NCBI GenBank assembly: GCA_024742665.1
Contig: JANSYA010000002.1
Location: forward strand, 558,001 to 622,000
Reading direction: 5' to 3'
Length of the DNA stretch: 64,000 nt
Source: a bacterium
Lineage (GTDB): Bacteria; Spirochaetota; Leptospiria; Leptospirales; Leptonemataceae
The position numbers were made by a program, and so were the translations under genes. The notes beneath the pieces were generated by a model. It was given only the letters and a program-made list of their open reading frames with translations. It had not been told where the DNA came from and made no database searches. Below are positions 45,310 through 56,039 of the stretch, in pieces. The stretch's first letter is position 1; the number at the start of each line of letters is the position of its first letter.

Positions 45310-47490
45310 TCAGGAATCGACCTTAAATTCCTGAACCGCTGCCGTCAAGGCGCTCGCCTGAGCCACAGTGCCTTCGACGATCTCCGCCATCTTTTGCGCG
45401 TTATCTGAAACCGAACGGGCCGAATCGCTGATGGCGCCGATGGTATTCATCATCTCGGTAGCGCTCCGGCTCTGCTGACTTTCGGCCGCCGCCACCCGTC
45501 GCGCCCTGGCTTCAATTTCGGTCATGGCGCTTTGAATGCGCTCATTCAGACGTAGCTGCTCGCCGGCCAGGCGTTCCATGACATGTCCCGCCTCGTTCAC
45601 ACGCGCCGCGTCGGCCCGCAGTTTTTCGACGGCGGCGACCAGGGACCGCACGCGGTTCGCGCCGGAGTCCACGTTTTCGCGCGACTCCCCAAGAATCTCT
45701 TCTACTTCCTGGGTCGCGCGGGAACTGCGTTCCGCCAGCCGCGCGACTTCCTCGGCGACTACGGCAAAGCCCCGACCCGCTTCGCCGGCGCGGGCCGCTT
45801 CAATCGAAGCGTTGAGTGAAAGTAGAGCCGTGCGATCAGCGATTTCGTTGATGGCCGTAATGACGCGCATAATATTATTAGAACTCTCGACGACCTTTTC
45901 AATGCCGGCTACCGCCTGTCGCGCGATTTCGCCTGCTTCTTCGGCGCCGTGCACCTGCTGGCCGGAAAATTGGGAAACATCCACCGCCTGTCGATTCAAA
46001 TCGTCAATGGCCGTTTTTAGTTCACCCTGGAGCACGCCCTGAACCTTTTGAATTTCCAGGCTCTGTTCCCGCACTTCTCCGGCGACTTCTTCCGTCGCCG
46101 CCGACATGGCCTCCATCGCCGCCTGCGCCTCTTCGGTCGCCGCCGCCTGGTCGCCGGCCGTATCAGAAAAACCACCGGCCTGTTCGGATTGCCGGGCGCC
46201 GGCCTGGTCCAGAGCGCGCGTCGTGTCGCGGACTTCTTCCAGCTTCGCGGACAATCGCGCGAAGAAACCGCTCAGCAGCAAACCCAGCTTCCCGATTTCA
46301 TCGAGGGATTCCGCGCCCGCCCGTTCGTCCAGCCGACCGCCTTCCACCTGCGCGATCATCGACGACAGACGATAGATACTCCGCGAAATAACCGCTCCAA
46401 AAAAGTACGCAATCAGTCCAGCCACCGGCAGGCCTGTGGCCGCGAGGCCCGCAATCCGATACTGGAGCCCGCTCAGGCGATGCAACTCTTCGCCGATCCC
46501 TCGCACCGAACAAATGTACACACCCGAACCAGGCGTACAGAGAATCAAACGCTCCAGCTCCGGATCGTAAAAACTGCGACTCTGCTCGGATTTTAGCAAT
46601 TTGTCTTTGAATAGATTTTCGTATTCGCTTCTATTCTGATTAAAGCGAAACAACTCCGGCCCGGAGCGATAAGATTCAGACCCGGTGCCGGCATCGTACA
46701 AATAAAAATCGCGGCGAAATGAAAATCGCGCGCGCTTTAATTTGAGCCGCATATTGCTGATCAGCTCCTCGTTTACGACTGTATCGTGGATCAGGAATTC
46801 GTGCGCCTGGGAGCCGGTATATTCAATCTCAAAGATCATTTCCTGCACGCCGCTGTAGTACGCGAGGCCGCCGGCCCAGATCGTGAAGCCGGTCGGGAAC
46901 AGTATGGCCAGCAGCACGACTTTCGCTCGCAACGAGAGACCGTGACCTCGTACGGGCAGACCGGCGTTCAGAGCCTGCTCACTCGCCTTCGCGACGATCG
47001 GACCAATGGCCGTCGTTACGATCGTATAAACCAGCATTGGCAGAGCCACTGCGCCGGCCAGACCGCCGGCAAGGATCCCGCCGGCGGATAAAGCGCCGAT
47101 TCCATGAAAACGCAAAATCAGATACAGGGCGAATGAAGCCGCCAGCCAGAGGGCGGCGAATAATAGCGTGAGTGCAAACGGAAGACGGTAGAGACGCCGA
47201 ATCGTTTCGACCAGCGAATCGTCTTCGACGGAAGGATCCACCTCTGTAGAAGACGGCGGGGAAGCGTTCGCGACTTCAAGATCGCGGGGAAATCTTCGCG
47301 TCAGCAGGTAGACGAAACCGACGCCCACCGCCAGACCGGCGAACCAGATCGCCAGGGCGATCGGCGCAATCGAAAGCCAGCCATAAGGATGCACGTCGCC
47401 GGGGCTGTAGAGACTTAGTGCCCAGACCGCATGCCAGAGCAGCCAGAGACCGGCATAAATAATAAATAGTCGCGCACGAATTCCCGTCAC
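45310..47490 (-). CDS. Methyl-accepting chemotaxis protein
   Basis: 726 residues from GTG 47490; a TTG at 47544 is the alternative. Several N-terminal membrane helices (about residues 8-170) lead to a sensory region and a second membrane helix, then HAMP ([19 protein letters not shown]). The cytoplasmic signalling coiled coil carries the hairpin tip [20 protein letters not shown]. It transmits a stimulus to CheA/CheW and so implies motility. The ligand is unknown. Confidence 0.94.
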   Translation of the reverse strand: MTGIRARLFIIYAGLWLLWHAVWALSLYSPGDVHPYGWLSIAPIALAIWFAGLAVGVGFVYLLTRRFPRDLEVANASPPSSTEVDPSVEDDSLVETIRRLYRLPFALTLLFAALWLAASFALYLILRFHGIGALSAGGILAGGLAGAVALPMLVYTIVTTAIGPIVAKASEQALNAGLPVRGHGLSLRAKVVLLAILFPTGFTIWAGGLAYYSGVQEMIFEIEYTGSQAHEFLIHDTVVNEELISNMRLKLKRARFSFRRDFYLYDAGTGSESYRSGPELFRFNQNRSEYENLFKDKLLKSEQSRSFYDPELERLILCTPGSGVYICSVRGIGEELHRLSGLQYRIAGLAATGLPVAGLIAYFFGAVISRSIYRLSSMIAQVEGGRLDERAGAESLDEIGKLGLLLSGFFARLSAKLEEVRDTTRALDQAGARQSEQAGGFSDTAGDQAAATEEAQAAMEAMSAATEEVAGEVREQSLEIQKVQGVLQGELKTAIDDLNRQAVDVSQFSGQQVHGAEEAGEIARQAVAGIEKVVESSNNIMRVITAINEIADRTALLSLNASIEAARAGEAGRGFAVVAEEVARLAERSSRATQEVEEILGESRENVDSGANRVRSLVAAVEKLRADAARVNEAGHVMERLAGEQLRLNERIQSAMTEIEARARRVAAAESQQSRSATEMMNTIGAISDSARSVSDNAQKMAEIVEGTVAQASALTAAVQEFKVDS

Positions 47491-47668
47491 TGCATCCACC
47501 CGAACAGGAATCGAATGCAGCCGATCGCGGCACGATGTATACAACTAAAGCCTGGCTTTGCCCCGGTTCAGTAAGGTTTCATCTGCGCGCCATAGAACCG
47601 ACACGCAAATTTCACAATCGAGAGAATAGACGCGGCCTAAACCGGTGGAAACTCATATAAGACTGAAA

Positions 47669-48157
47669 TCAACCGAGCAGTTTTTCGATGTCTTTTTCCA
47701 GAGACTCCGGCGTCGAATTGGGAGCGAAACGATTGACGACCTCTCCCTGACGGTTCACCAGGAATTTTGTGAAATTCCATTTGATGCCTTCGGTGCTCAA
47801 GACGCCTTTCTTTTCTTTCTTCAGGAATTGAAACAGAGGATGCGCGCTATCGCCGTTGACGTCCACCTTCGCATACATCGGAAAGCTTACGCCGTAGTTG
47901 ACCTGGCAAAAGCTTTCGATGTCATCGGAAGATCCGGGCTCCTGCTGGCCGAATTGATTGCAGGGAAAACCCATTACGACCAGTCCGCGATCCTTAAATT
48001 TCTTATATAGTTTTTCCAGGCCTTCGTACTGGGGAGTGAAGCCGCACTTGCTGGCCGTATTCACAATCAAGAGAACCTGATCCTTGCGATCGCCGATCGA
48101 CTCTTTCGCGCCGCCCAGGGTTTCCACTTCGATGTCGTAAATTGAGTTCGTTGCCAT
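47669..48157 (-). CDS. Glutathione peroxidase family (Cys-type, probably thioredoxin-dependent)
   Basis: 162 residues. Peroxidatic Cys38 (NTASKCGFTPQYEGL), Gln in FPCNQFGQQEP, and WNFTKF give the active site. Cys84 in ESFCQVNYGV corresponds to the resolving Cys of thioredoxin-dependent members. It reduces hydroperoxides in the cytoplasm. It lies 60 bp downstream of the DUF455/ATP-grasp gene on the same strand. Confidence 0.94.
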   Translation of the reverse strand: MATNSIYDIEVETLGGAKESIGDRKDQVLLIVNTASKCGFTPQYEGLEKLYKKFKDRGLVVMGFPCNQFGQQEPGSSDDIESFCQVNYGVSFPMYAKVDVNGDSAHPLFQFLKKEKKGVLSTEGIKWNFTKFLVNRQGEVVNRFAPNSTPESLEKDIEKLLG

Positions 48158-48217
48158 AATATAAAAAATAAATCAAAGCCGGCCCGATCGCACGCCGCAT
48201 TTTGTCGTACCTTCATT

Positions 48218-50650
48218 TTATTCGGACAGATTGACTCCAGCCTGCCCCGCAATACGAGCGCACTCCTCGAAATTTGCGCCGACTACGAGCAGCATGCAGC
48301 GATCCCGGGCGCGCGAGGGTTCCGTTGTAAACAGCACGCCGGCATCGATCAGTCCCTGTTTGTACTGCAGCGGATAGCTTTGCCCGAGAAATTTCGCCCA
48401 GCACAACCACTGGTCCCGGCGCAATTCCGGACGGGGTTGCATGTTATTCCCCGCGTACCAGCCGAGCATCGTCCGCCGGTCTACGCTCAGCCACAGCGCC
48501 GCGCGATGCGAACGAACGCGCCGCCCGATCTCCAGGGCCACACGGCCCATCGTGAAGCGCGGATTCACTTCGCAGACCGAACGAAAATAACAGCGACCGC
48601 CGGAGCGCCACGCGAAAGCGTCGACGCCCGCCGGACCGCGATAGCCCTGCGCCGCCAGACGAGCGCCCGCAAAACGCGCGGCCTGGTGCAGGATCGGCAA
48701 AATTCCGCGGCGAGGATCGGCCAGCGCGCGTCGCAGATCTTCCGAAAGGCCGTCGAAGATTCGCCCGGTGAGATTTCCAACGAAGCGTCCGGCTCGATCG
48801 TTCCAGAGGCGCGTCACTCCGTGTACGATAATATGATCTTCCGATTCCACTGTCAGCTGCACGGAAAAATCTGCGCAGCGTTCGAGCCAGGGCTCCACGA
48901 TGATGCCACCGTACTTATCAAGAGTGCGCGAAGTCCATTCGTCGCTTTTCACCCCTTGCGATTCCGTTTTAGATTGAGATTCCGGGACCGATTGCGATTC
49001 TGAGTTTGACAGCAACAGCAATCGATTGCGACCGGCGGTGCCGAAGCGCGCCTTAAGTAAAATATTATGCGCGTTTGCTCCGGCGTCTGGAGCCGCTTTC
49101 GCCTTCATCGCCGCAATCGCGGCGCGCACCTGAGGAAGCGATGCGCAATCGATGCCTGCGACTCGTCCGACGCCGTCCAGGCCGACTTCCAGCTCCGTGA
49201 CTTCCTCGCGCTCCGCGAATTCCCGTTCGACGGCCAGACTGAAACTGCGCGAATACATCCGCGCGTGCCGGAGATACTGCTCTTCGCCGCCCGCCGCCAG
49301 GCTTTCGCCGCGACGACCGATCACATTCGCAAACAGCGGTCGCAGCTGTTTGAGGCTATCGGGAGCCAGGCCCCAGGGGCGCAGATCGCCGAGCTTGCGC
49401 CGACTAATTGCAGCGGCGTGGCCATCGCTTTCACTTTCACTTTCACTTTCGCCATCGCCATCGCCATCGCCATCGCCATCGCCATCGCCATCAATCGGAT
49501 ACATCTCCGGAATCGCGAAGCCCGCGTCGTGCAGCGTCTTCAGGAAATCGCGTCCGGGCATTTCCCGCAGGAGGAGCGCGTCTTCGTGTCCGGCCAGAAA
49601 CAAGAGCAAAATCTCGAGATCCAACTCCAGATCGCGCACTGCCCGCGACAGGCGCGGAATTTCGCGCGCCCGCGCGATAACGCCGGCGGCGTCGTCGGTC
49701 ACAGCATCGCGCGCATAAGCGGCAGCGGATTCTTCGCACGCGGGATTGAACCAGTACAGAGCCGGAGGCCGGCCGCGGGAATAGGCGTACAGGCGCAGGG
49801 CGTCGATGTATTCGTCCGTGAAGCCCGCGCTCTTTCGCGCTTCGACGTGATAACCAAATCCGCGCGCGCGAACAGGACTCAGAGATTCCGGCAAAAGCGC
49901 GCAGTATGCGTCCCACTGCGACAGGCCGGCCAGGCTGCGCGAATCGGCGGGGAGATCGGCAGTCGCAAGCTGCGGGTCGCGGCGAAAGCTTTCGAACCAG
50001 TGCACGCCGTTTTTTACGTGACCGATCTCATCTTTGAGCACAGTCTCCAGGACCGCGACGGTCGCGCGATCCCCGAGCCGCCCGAAGATCGCCGCATAGT
50101 GGAGCATATAATCTAAATTCGCCTGTTCGAAAGTCATGCCCATGCGCACGGCGAAATCGATGGGATGGCGCATCGTCGCCGGATAGGCCAGGTGCTTCCA
50201 GAAAAAATCGTTCACTCCCAGATCGCCGAAGTCAAAGCCGATCTTGCGCATGCGCGACCGATACAATAGAAAGTGTCGCTGCTCTTCCCCAATGCTGGCC
50301 ACCAGGCTCAGGCGAAAGTCGGCCGGCGCTTCGGGAAACCTGAGGAGCGCGAGAGCCATCAATTCGATGGCGAGGATTTCATGATTCGCAAAGTGGTGCA
50401 ACAGCGCGCCGCGATTCTCGGGTTTTTCCAAATCGCGCAGATTGCTTTCGCCTTTGCGCGCCGGTGCGGCCGGGGCGCCGTTTTTCGTCTTCGATTGATC
50501 GAAACGGAGTTCCGCGGGGCGGCCGGGACTTTCTGGAACGCGCGCGAGTGCGGCGCCGGGTTGCAGGTCTTCAAATGCCCCGGGGCGAATGAGTTTGTCT
50601 TCGAGCGTATCGCCGAAAAGCAAGCGCTCCGCGTAATCGCGAATCTCCAT
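48218..50650 (-). CDS. DUF455 ferritin-like domain fused to an ATP-grasp ligase domain
   Basis: 810 residues. Residues about 70-240 are a DUF455 ferritin-like domain with ExxH motifs E123-QR-H126 and E208-IG-H211, plus E91 and E175, consistent with a di-iron site. Residues 387-408 are a (DG)7(ES)4 linker encoded by hexamer repeats. Residues about 520-720 are an ATP-grasp domain with K533 in LLKARFGTAG, E586 in IVEPWLE, and RGPAGVDAF with E694 and N696 in CEVNPRFTMG. ATP-grasp enzymes form amide or thioester bonds through acyl phosphates; a DUF455 activity is not established. I infer a two-step enzyme making or modifying a peptide-like metabolite. The YhhN gene ends 28 bp upstream. Confidence 0.8.
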   Translation of the reverse strand: MEIRDYAERLLFGDTLEDKLIRPGAFEDLQPGAALARVPESPGRPAELRFDQSKTKNGAPAAPARKGESNLRDLEKPENRGALLHHFANHEILAIELMALALLRFPEAPADFRLSLVASIGEEQRHFLLYRSRMRKIGFDFGDLGVNDFFWKHLAYPATMRHPIDFAVRMGMTFEQANLDYMLHYAAIFGRLGDRATVAVLETVLKDEIGHVKNGVHWFESFRRDPQLATADLPADSRSLAGLSQWDAYCALLPESLSPVRARGFGYHVEARKSAGFTDEYIDALRLYAYSRGRPPALYWFNPACEESAAAYARDAVTDDAAGVIARAREIPRLSRAVRDLELDLEILLLFLAGHEDALLLREMPGRDFLKTLHDAGFAIPEMYPIDGDGDGDGDGDGDGESESESESDGHAAAISRRKLGDLRPWGLAPDSLKQLRPLFANVIGRRGESLAAGGEEQYLRHARMYSRSFSLAVEREFAEREEVTELEVGLDGVGRVAGIDCASLPQVRAAIAAMKAKAAPDAGANAHNILLKARFGTAGRNRLLLLSNSESQSVPESQSKTESQGVKSDEWTSRTLDKYGGIIVEPWLERCADFSVQLTVESEDHIIVHGVTRLWNDRAGRFVGNLTGRIFDGLSEDLRRALADPRRGILPILHQAARFAGARLAAQGYRGPAGVDAFAWRSGGRCYFRSVCEVNPRFTMGRVALEIGRRVRSHRAALWLSVDRRTMLGWYAGNNMQPRPELRRDQWLCWAKFLGQSYPLQYKQGLIDAGVLFTTEPSRARDRCMLLVVGANFEECARIAGQAGVNLSE
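49429..49492. repeat. In-frame hexanucleotide tandem repeats (TTTCAC x3.7, GCCATC x7)
   Basis: Copies of tttcac at 49429-49446 plus a partial copy run into seven perfect gccatc copies at 49451-49492. On the minus strand they encode (Asp-Gly)7 and (Glu-Ser)4 in the linker of the DUF455/ATP-grasp protein. Slippage would change linker length without a frameshift. Confidence 0.95.
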
Positions 50651-50678
50651 AGCTTAGAAAAAACAGTGGGCTCCGTTT

Positions 50679-51434
50679 TTACAGCGGGTACTGCATCGCG
50701 CCCCACACGATCAAAGCCTGGCCGCCGTAATACGTCGCGAGAATCCATAAGCCCGCATTCGCGAAGGGTCGCACGAATCGGTTCCAGGCCCAGCACGCAT
50801 CGGAAACGCAAAACAGGCCGGCGCCGAAGGTCAGGCAGTACGGAATCCATCCGCCGGCAATGCCCCAGGGCAGCAGGCCTGAGTCTCCATTCCCCGCGGC
50901 CGCCTGCGAAAGCCATGCGTGAGTGCTCGCGTTGATCGCCGTCAGCAGCATGCCATTGATCAATAACATGTAAAACAAAATCAGAGGCAGCATATCTTTG
51001 CGCTCCGTTCGGCGAATGATCATGGGCGCGTAAATTAAACCAGGCACGAAAATGAGCGCGACGACCGGGATCGGCAGCACCCAGGGGACAGTCGCGAAGC
51101 CGTACAAATAGAGAATGTGCCCCAGAGCGAAAGCGGTGAATCCCGGCAGAAACAAGCGCCGGAACAATAAAAAGAAATCCCCCGCCACCCCGGCGATCAA
51201 TCCGACCATCACCCAGAAGCGGAGCGACGCCGAATCGGAACCGAGTTCGGCGCCGCCCGCTCCATAGTACCAGAGCCCGTAGAATCCCAGAATCCAGAAA
51301 ACCGGCGGGGTTTTCGCGACGCGATACTGAGCCGAGGAGAGGCGTCCTTCCGTCGCCGGATAAAAACGCCGCGACGCGATGGATAGAGCCGAGAGCAGCA
51401 CGACCGGAAGCATGTAGATAATAAAGATCGTCAT
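50679..51434 (-). CDS. YhhN-family membrane protein (lysoplasmalogenase-like)
   Basis: 251 residues with about eight hydrophobic helices. The YhhN/TMEM86 pattern appears: GDFFLLFRRLFLPGFTAFAL, then LGHILYLYGF, and later FCVSDACWAWNRF. The mammalian relative TMEM86B hydrolyses lysoplasmalogen vinyl-ether lipids; bacterial members are mostly uncharacterised. It precedes the DUF455/ATP-grasp gene by 28 bp, so the two may be cotranscribed. Confidence 0.82.
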   Translation of the reverse strand: MTIFIIYMLPVVLLSALSIASRRFYPATEGRLSSAQYRVAKTPPVFWILGFYGLWYYGAGGAELGSDSASLRFWVMVGLIAGVAGDFFLLFRRLFLPGFTAFALGHILYLYGFATVPWVLPIPVVALIFVPGLIYAPMIIRRTERKDMLPLILFYMLLINGMLLTAINASTHAWLSQAAAGNGDSGLLPWGIAGGWIPYCLTFGAGLFCVSDACWAWNRFVRPFANAGLWILATYYGGQALIVWGAMQYPL

Positions 51435-51607
51435 CGGTAGTTCCTCAAAACGCGGCCGCTCCCGCAGGAGTCAAATACATATGAATCATCATGGCGCCCC
51501 AGATCCATATCGACTTGACATCTGGTCCGACGGCCCGCATCTGTAACCTGAAATTTACGTCGCCTGCGAATTCTCGCACACCGGCGATCAAAAAGGAGCG
51601 GCCGCGC

Positions 51608-52039
51608 ATGAATCGATTTATTAAGAAGGTTCTGGCCCCGATCGACGGATCGGAGAGCTCGAAAAAGTCTCTGGAAATGGCGCTGGCCATGGCGAAAGCC
51701 GCCGGAGCAACCGTGACGGTTTTGGAAGTCGTGGAAGAATTCGGGCCCCTGCCCGGATACTACGAAGCCGCGCCTCCCGGCCGCGAACGGGTAAAATGGA
51801 TCGCGGAACAGCGCTTCGAGAAAATTCACACCGTATTGGAAGAAAGCGGCGTAAAATGGGATCGCGAAGTTCGGGAAGGTTATCCGGCTGATCAAATCGT
51901 CGAGGTCGCGAAAGAAGGCGACTACGATCTGATCGTCATCGGCAGCCGCGGACTCAGCGTCCTGGGGCGATTTTTACTCGGCTCCGTTTCCGACCGCGTC
52001 GTGCATCACGCGGAGTGCAGCGTAACAGTCGTGCGCTGA
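51608..52039 (+). CDS. Universal stress protein (UspA family)
   Basis: 143 residues from ATG 51608 (AGGAG, 9 nt). It has the ATP-binding pattern G-x2-G-x9-G-S near the C-terminus ([18 protein letters not shown]) and the N-terminal [19 protein letters not shown]. It is a single-domain Usp and likely acts in stress responses by ATP binding. It lies 110 bp upstream of gapA on the same strand, possibly with its own promoter. Confidence 0.93.
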   Translation: MNRFIKKVLAPIDGSESSKKSLEMALAMAKAAGATVTVLEVVEEFGPLPGYYEAAPPGRERVKWIAEQRFEKIHTVLEESGVKWDREVREGYPADQIVEVAKEGDYDLIVIGSRGLSVLGRFLLGSVSDRVVHHAECSVTVVR

Positions 52040-52149
52040 TGCGCACGAAGCGATTGGATCGCACGTCCAATCGCGGCATCAACAATAACAGCAACATCTA
52101 AAATAAATTCAAACTCATCTAACAGTAGAGGACCCAGGAGAATATCTGA

Positions 52150-53160
<1,011 letters not shown>

Positions 53161-53178
53161 GCCGCAAGATCATCGACT

Positions 53179-54378
53179 ATGGCGAAACTGTTTATCGAAA
53201 ACCTACCGGACCTGGCGGGCAAGCTCGTCTCGGTCCGGGTGGACTATAACGTACCGCTCAAAGACGGGAAAGTCGAAGACGATCGTCGAATTCAGGCGAG
53301 CCTGCCGACCGTGCGCTTTCTGCAAAAGCAGGGCGCGCGCGTCGTTTTGATGTCGCATTTGGGACGACCCAAAGGCGCCGTCAAAGACGAGTTACGACTC
53401 GCGCCGGTCGCCGCCAGGCTCGGCGAACTGCTCGGCGCGCCGATCCAGTCAGCGACGGATTGCGTCGGCCCGGATTCGACAGCGAAGGTCTCGACTCTGA
53501 AAGACGGCGACGTGCTCTTATTGGAAAACGTGCGCTTTCACCCTGAAGAAGAAAAGAACGACGCGGACTTCGCGAAGACTCTGGCTCACGGCGCCGACTA
53601 TTTCGTGAACGACGCTTTTGGCACCGCGCATCGCGCTCACGCTTCTACGGAAGGCATAACCCGTTTTGTGCAGAAATCGGCCTGCGGCTATATTATCCGC
53701 GACGAGCTGAAGTATCTGGGCGAGGTGCTCGCGAATCCGGAGCGACCCTATGTCGCGATTTCCGGCGGCGCGAAAATCTCAGGCAAGATCGATCTGATCG
53801 ACAGCGTGCTGCCGACCGTCGACCATCTGCTGATCGGCGGTGGCATGACCTACACTTTCCTGAAGGCCCAGGGCCACGAAATCGGTAAGTCTCTTTTAGA
53901 AGAAGATAAGGTCGATGTGGCGAAGACCACGCTCGAACATGGCGCGGGCAAGCTGGAGCTGCCGGTGGATTCGCTGGTGGCGACGGAAATCGATTTCGGC
54001 GCGCGCACGGTCGGCGAACTATCGACCGTGACCTCAGAACAGATGCCCGCCGACGGCATCGGTCTCGACATCGGCCCCGCGACGATCGAACACTTTCGCA
54101 AGATCATCCTGAACGCGAAAACCGTCGTCTGGAACGGCCCCATGGGCGTCTTCGAAATCGACGCGACGTCGAAAGGCACCTTCGCAATCGCCGACGCGCT
54201 GGTCGAAGCCACGAAGAAAGGCGCCACGACCATCGTCGGCGGCGGCGACTCAGCGGCGGCCGTCGAAAAAGCGGGGCTGGCCGACCAGGTCTCTCACGTA
54301 TCGACGGGCGGCGGCGCGACGCTTGAGTATCTGCAGGGGAAAGTTCTGCCAGGAGTGGCGGCGTTGGACGAGGCGTAA
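53179..54378 (+). CDS. pgk: Phosphoglycerate kinase
   Basis: 399 residues, complete. N-terminal substrate motif RVDYNVPLKDGKVEDDRRI, hinge region, and nucleotide-binding VVGGGDSAAAVEKAG and STGGGATLEYLQGK. It transfers phosphate from 1,3-bisphosphoglycerate to ADP. It is cotranscribed with gapA. tpiA is not in the window. A strong terminator lies about 55 bp after the stop. Confidence 0.98.
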   Translation: MAKLFIENLPDLAGKLVSVRVDYNVPLKDGKVEDDRRIQASLPTVRFLQKQGARVVLMSHLGRPKGAVKDELRLAPVAARLGELLGAPIQSATDCVGPDSTAKVSTLKDGDVLLLENVRFHPEEEKNDADFAKTLAHGADYFVNDAFGTAHRAHASTEGITRFVQKSACGYIIRDELKYLGEVLANPERPYVAISGGAKISGKIDLIDSVLPTVDHLLIGGGMTYTFLKAQGHEIGKSLLEEDKVDVAKTTLEHGAGKLELPVDSLVATEIDFGARTVGELSTVTSEQMPADGIGLDIGPATIEHFRKIILNAKTVVWNGPMGVFEIDATSKGTFAIADALVEATKKGATTIVGGGDSAAAVEKAGLADQVSHVSTGGGATLEYLQGKVLPGVAALDEA

Positions 54379-54433
54379 GTCGGAGCTCACGAGATTAAAA
54401 TAGAGCGCAGGCGGATTTAGTTCGTCTTTTCAG

Positions 54434-54465
54434 AACGGCCCGGATTTTTTCGGGCCGTTTTTGTT
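54434..54465 (+). terminator. Rho-independent terminator of gapA-pgk
   Basis: AACGGCCCG (54434-54442) and CGGGCCGTT (54451-54459) form a 9-bp stem with a loop and a following T-run. It sits 56 bp after the pgk stop. Confidence 0.92.
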
Positions 54466-54570
54466 TGGGCACGAGATGCCCGGCCTGCGGTTTCAAAGCG
54501 AAGCATACAATCTGTACAACCCTGCCAATTTCTGAATAGACGCGCTGTCGAGAATTCGGATATTGAGAGG

Positions 54571-55529
54571 ATGATTCGAATTGATTTGAAAGAAAACGGC
54601 GGCGTGCATCAGTTTGAGGATGCGGAGGAGCTGCTGGAGTGGTTGAACGCGGAATTTGAAAAATGGAAGTGGCTGGGGATGGATTACCGCCGGATCCATA
54701 AGAAATTGAACATCGAGCTCAGAGAATTCGTAACCGATCTCAGCCGGGAAGGGACCGATCAGAATCATGTGGCTGAGACAATTGAGAGAGTTTTTGCGGA
54801 GAACTGAATCCTTCTTAGTGCTGCGGAAAAAGGGAAATTTGTCTTACGTATTCGCACAGATTATGGTGATTCGGCCGGAAACGCCGCATACGCCACTTTC
54901 GTAGGGAAAGCCATAGATCTTAGTAATGAATACGGCAGAATACTCTCAAACGGCGCTTTCCAGGGCGTGCTTGCCAGCGCTCTTTTCGAAATACTAAATT
55001 CGCATGGAATAGAAGCTTACCGGACTTCGCTCGACGACACCAGAAGCAAGTGGGAAAGAGAACTAAGCGAACAATACAAACACCAAAATGCCGGCTATAA
55101 AGAGCTCAACGGCCAGCTCTCCAAACTCCACACAAGCTCCAGCTATGAACTCGGCGAAGCTCAAGCAGAACTAAACGCATTCATCGCCGATGCGAAACAG
55201 CAATTCGCGGACCTTCGCACACTGTTCGAAGACTACATGACGCTCCGTTCGTTGTCGCCGGAATCTTGATTACGTTCCTCGTGTGGTCGCTAAGGATCCT
55301 CACAAAAATCATGTTCAGCCAGATGCGGCAGGAAGCAGACGCCGCACAGAGGCGCGTAATGACGATGACTTTCCTATCTTTGCTGCAAAAGGAAAGCGTA
55401 TCGGATAACGAAAAGGCAATTATTCTCGCAGCCTTGTTTCAGGGCAATGAGGTCGGTGCAATTCAGGACGACGGGGCTCCGACATCTTCATACGAGCTCA
55501 TAGCACGCATGCTCGGCGGCTCCCGCTAA
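54571..55529 (+). pseudogene. Broken DUF6161-like gene in three pieces
   Basis: Piece 1 (54571-54807, 78 aa, GAGAGG ribosome site) stops at TGA 54805. The same frame continues without a start as ILLSAAEKGKFVLRIRTDYG... through a coiled-coil segment to a stop at 55269. A third piece in another frame (55266-55529) begins at a TTGA overlap with ITFLVWSLRILTK and RRVMTMTFLSLLQKESVSD, which resembles the end of DUF6161-type proteins. The middle membrane region of such proteins is missing. I read this as one gene broken by an in-frame stop and an internal deletion. Base composition is lower in GC than the neighbours. Piece 1 alone could still be translated. Confidence 0.65.
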
Positions 55530-55550
55530 AATTCCCACACCCCTCAAATG

Positions 55551-55580
55551 AAAAAGGCGGGCCCGATTGCCCGCCTTTTT
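55551..55580. terminator. Bidirectional hairpin terminator
   Basis: AAAAAGGCGGGC (55551-55562) and its complement (55569-55580) with a 6-nt loop. The A/T ends give a T-tract on both strands, so it can end the broken gene's transcript and the facing transcript. Confidence 0.9.
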
Positions 55581-55621
55581 CGTAAATCGTCGCGCGTCGT
55601 CTTTGCGATCCCGCGACTTAC

Positions 55622-55722
55622 GAGTTTGCTACGCAAACCTTCGCATCTGCTTCACAGACTTGCGAGCCAGCTCCGCTGGCGTCAGGAGTTTGCTACGCAA
55701 ACGTTCGCATCTGCTTCACAGA
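55622..55722. repeat. 37-bp direct repeat built of small palindromes
   Basis: Two 37-bp copies (55622-55658, 55686-55722) differ at one base. Each contains GTTTGC-TAC-GCAAAC and a CTG-CTTCA-CAG hairpin. A third hairpin, GCCAGC-TCC-GCTGGC (55666-55680), sits between them. The array abuts the stop codon of the next minus-strand gene. It resembles clustered REP-like elements. Confidence 0.88.
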
Positions 55723-55729
55723 TGCTGAC

Positions 55730-56017
55730 CTAATGCACTTCCTTCAAGTGCATCAAATAATAGAGAGTCAGCCAGACCGTTCCCACCGCGACTCCCGCGA
55801 ACGCCATAATGGCGGACACATATGCGATGATGGGTTCGACTACTCCCACTAAACCGATCTGCGCGGCGACGATTTTAGTCGTTTCCGCCAGCAAAAACAT
55901 CAGACCGGCAAGCCCGATCAAGTGATAGATCCGGCGCGTTTCACCCGGGACCCGTGCGAAGCGTGCAAACACCGGCACGGCCAGCAGTGCCAGACCGAAA
56001 ATGGTAATCTCGCTCAT
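55730..56017 (-). CDS. Small three-helix membrane protein, unknown function
   Basis: 95 residues from ATG 56017, chosen because of a perfect AGGAGG ribosome site at 7 nt. Three hydrophobic helices cover almost the whole length. No domain is recognised. The leader contains a 9-bp inverted repeat just before the ribosome site. The stop abuts a palindromic repeat array. Confidence 0.8.
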   Translation of the reverse strand: MSEITIFGLALLAVPVFARFARVPGETRRIYHLIGLAGLMFLLAETTKIVAAQIGLVGVVEPIIAYVSAIMAFAGVAVGTVWLTLYYLMHLKEVH

Positions 56018-56039
56018 AATTGTCCCTCCTGAAAGAGTA

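Noticed and set aside
49429..49492. Hexamer repeats as a possible CRISPR array
   Set aside because: There are no spacers; units are 6 bp tandem copies inside a coding region.
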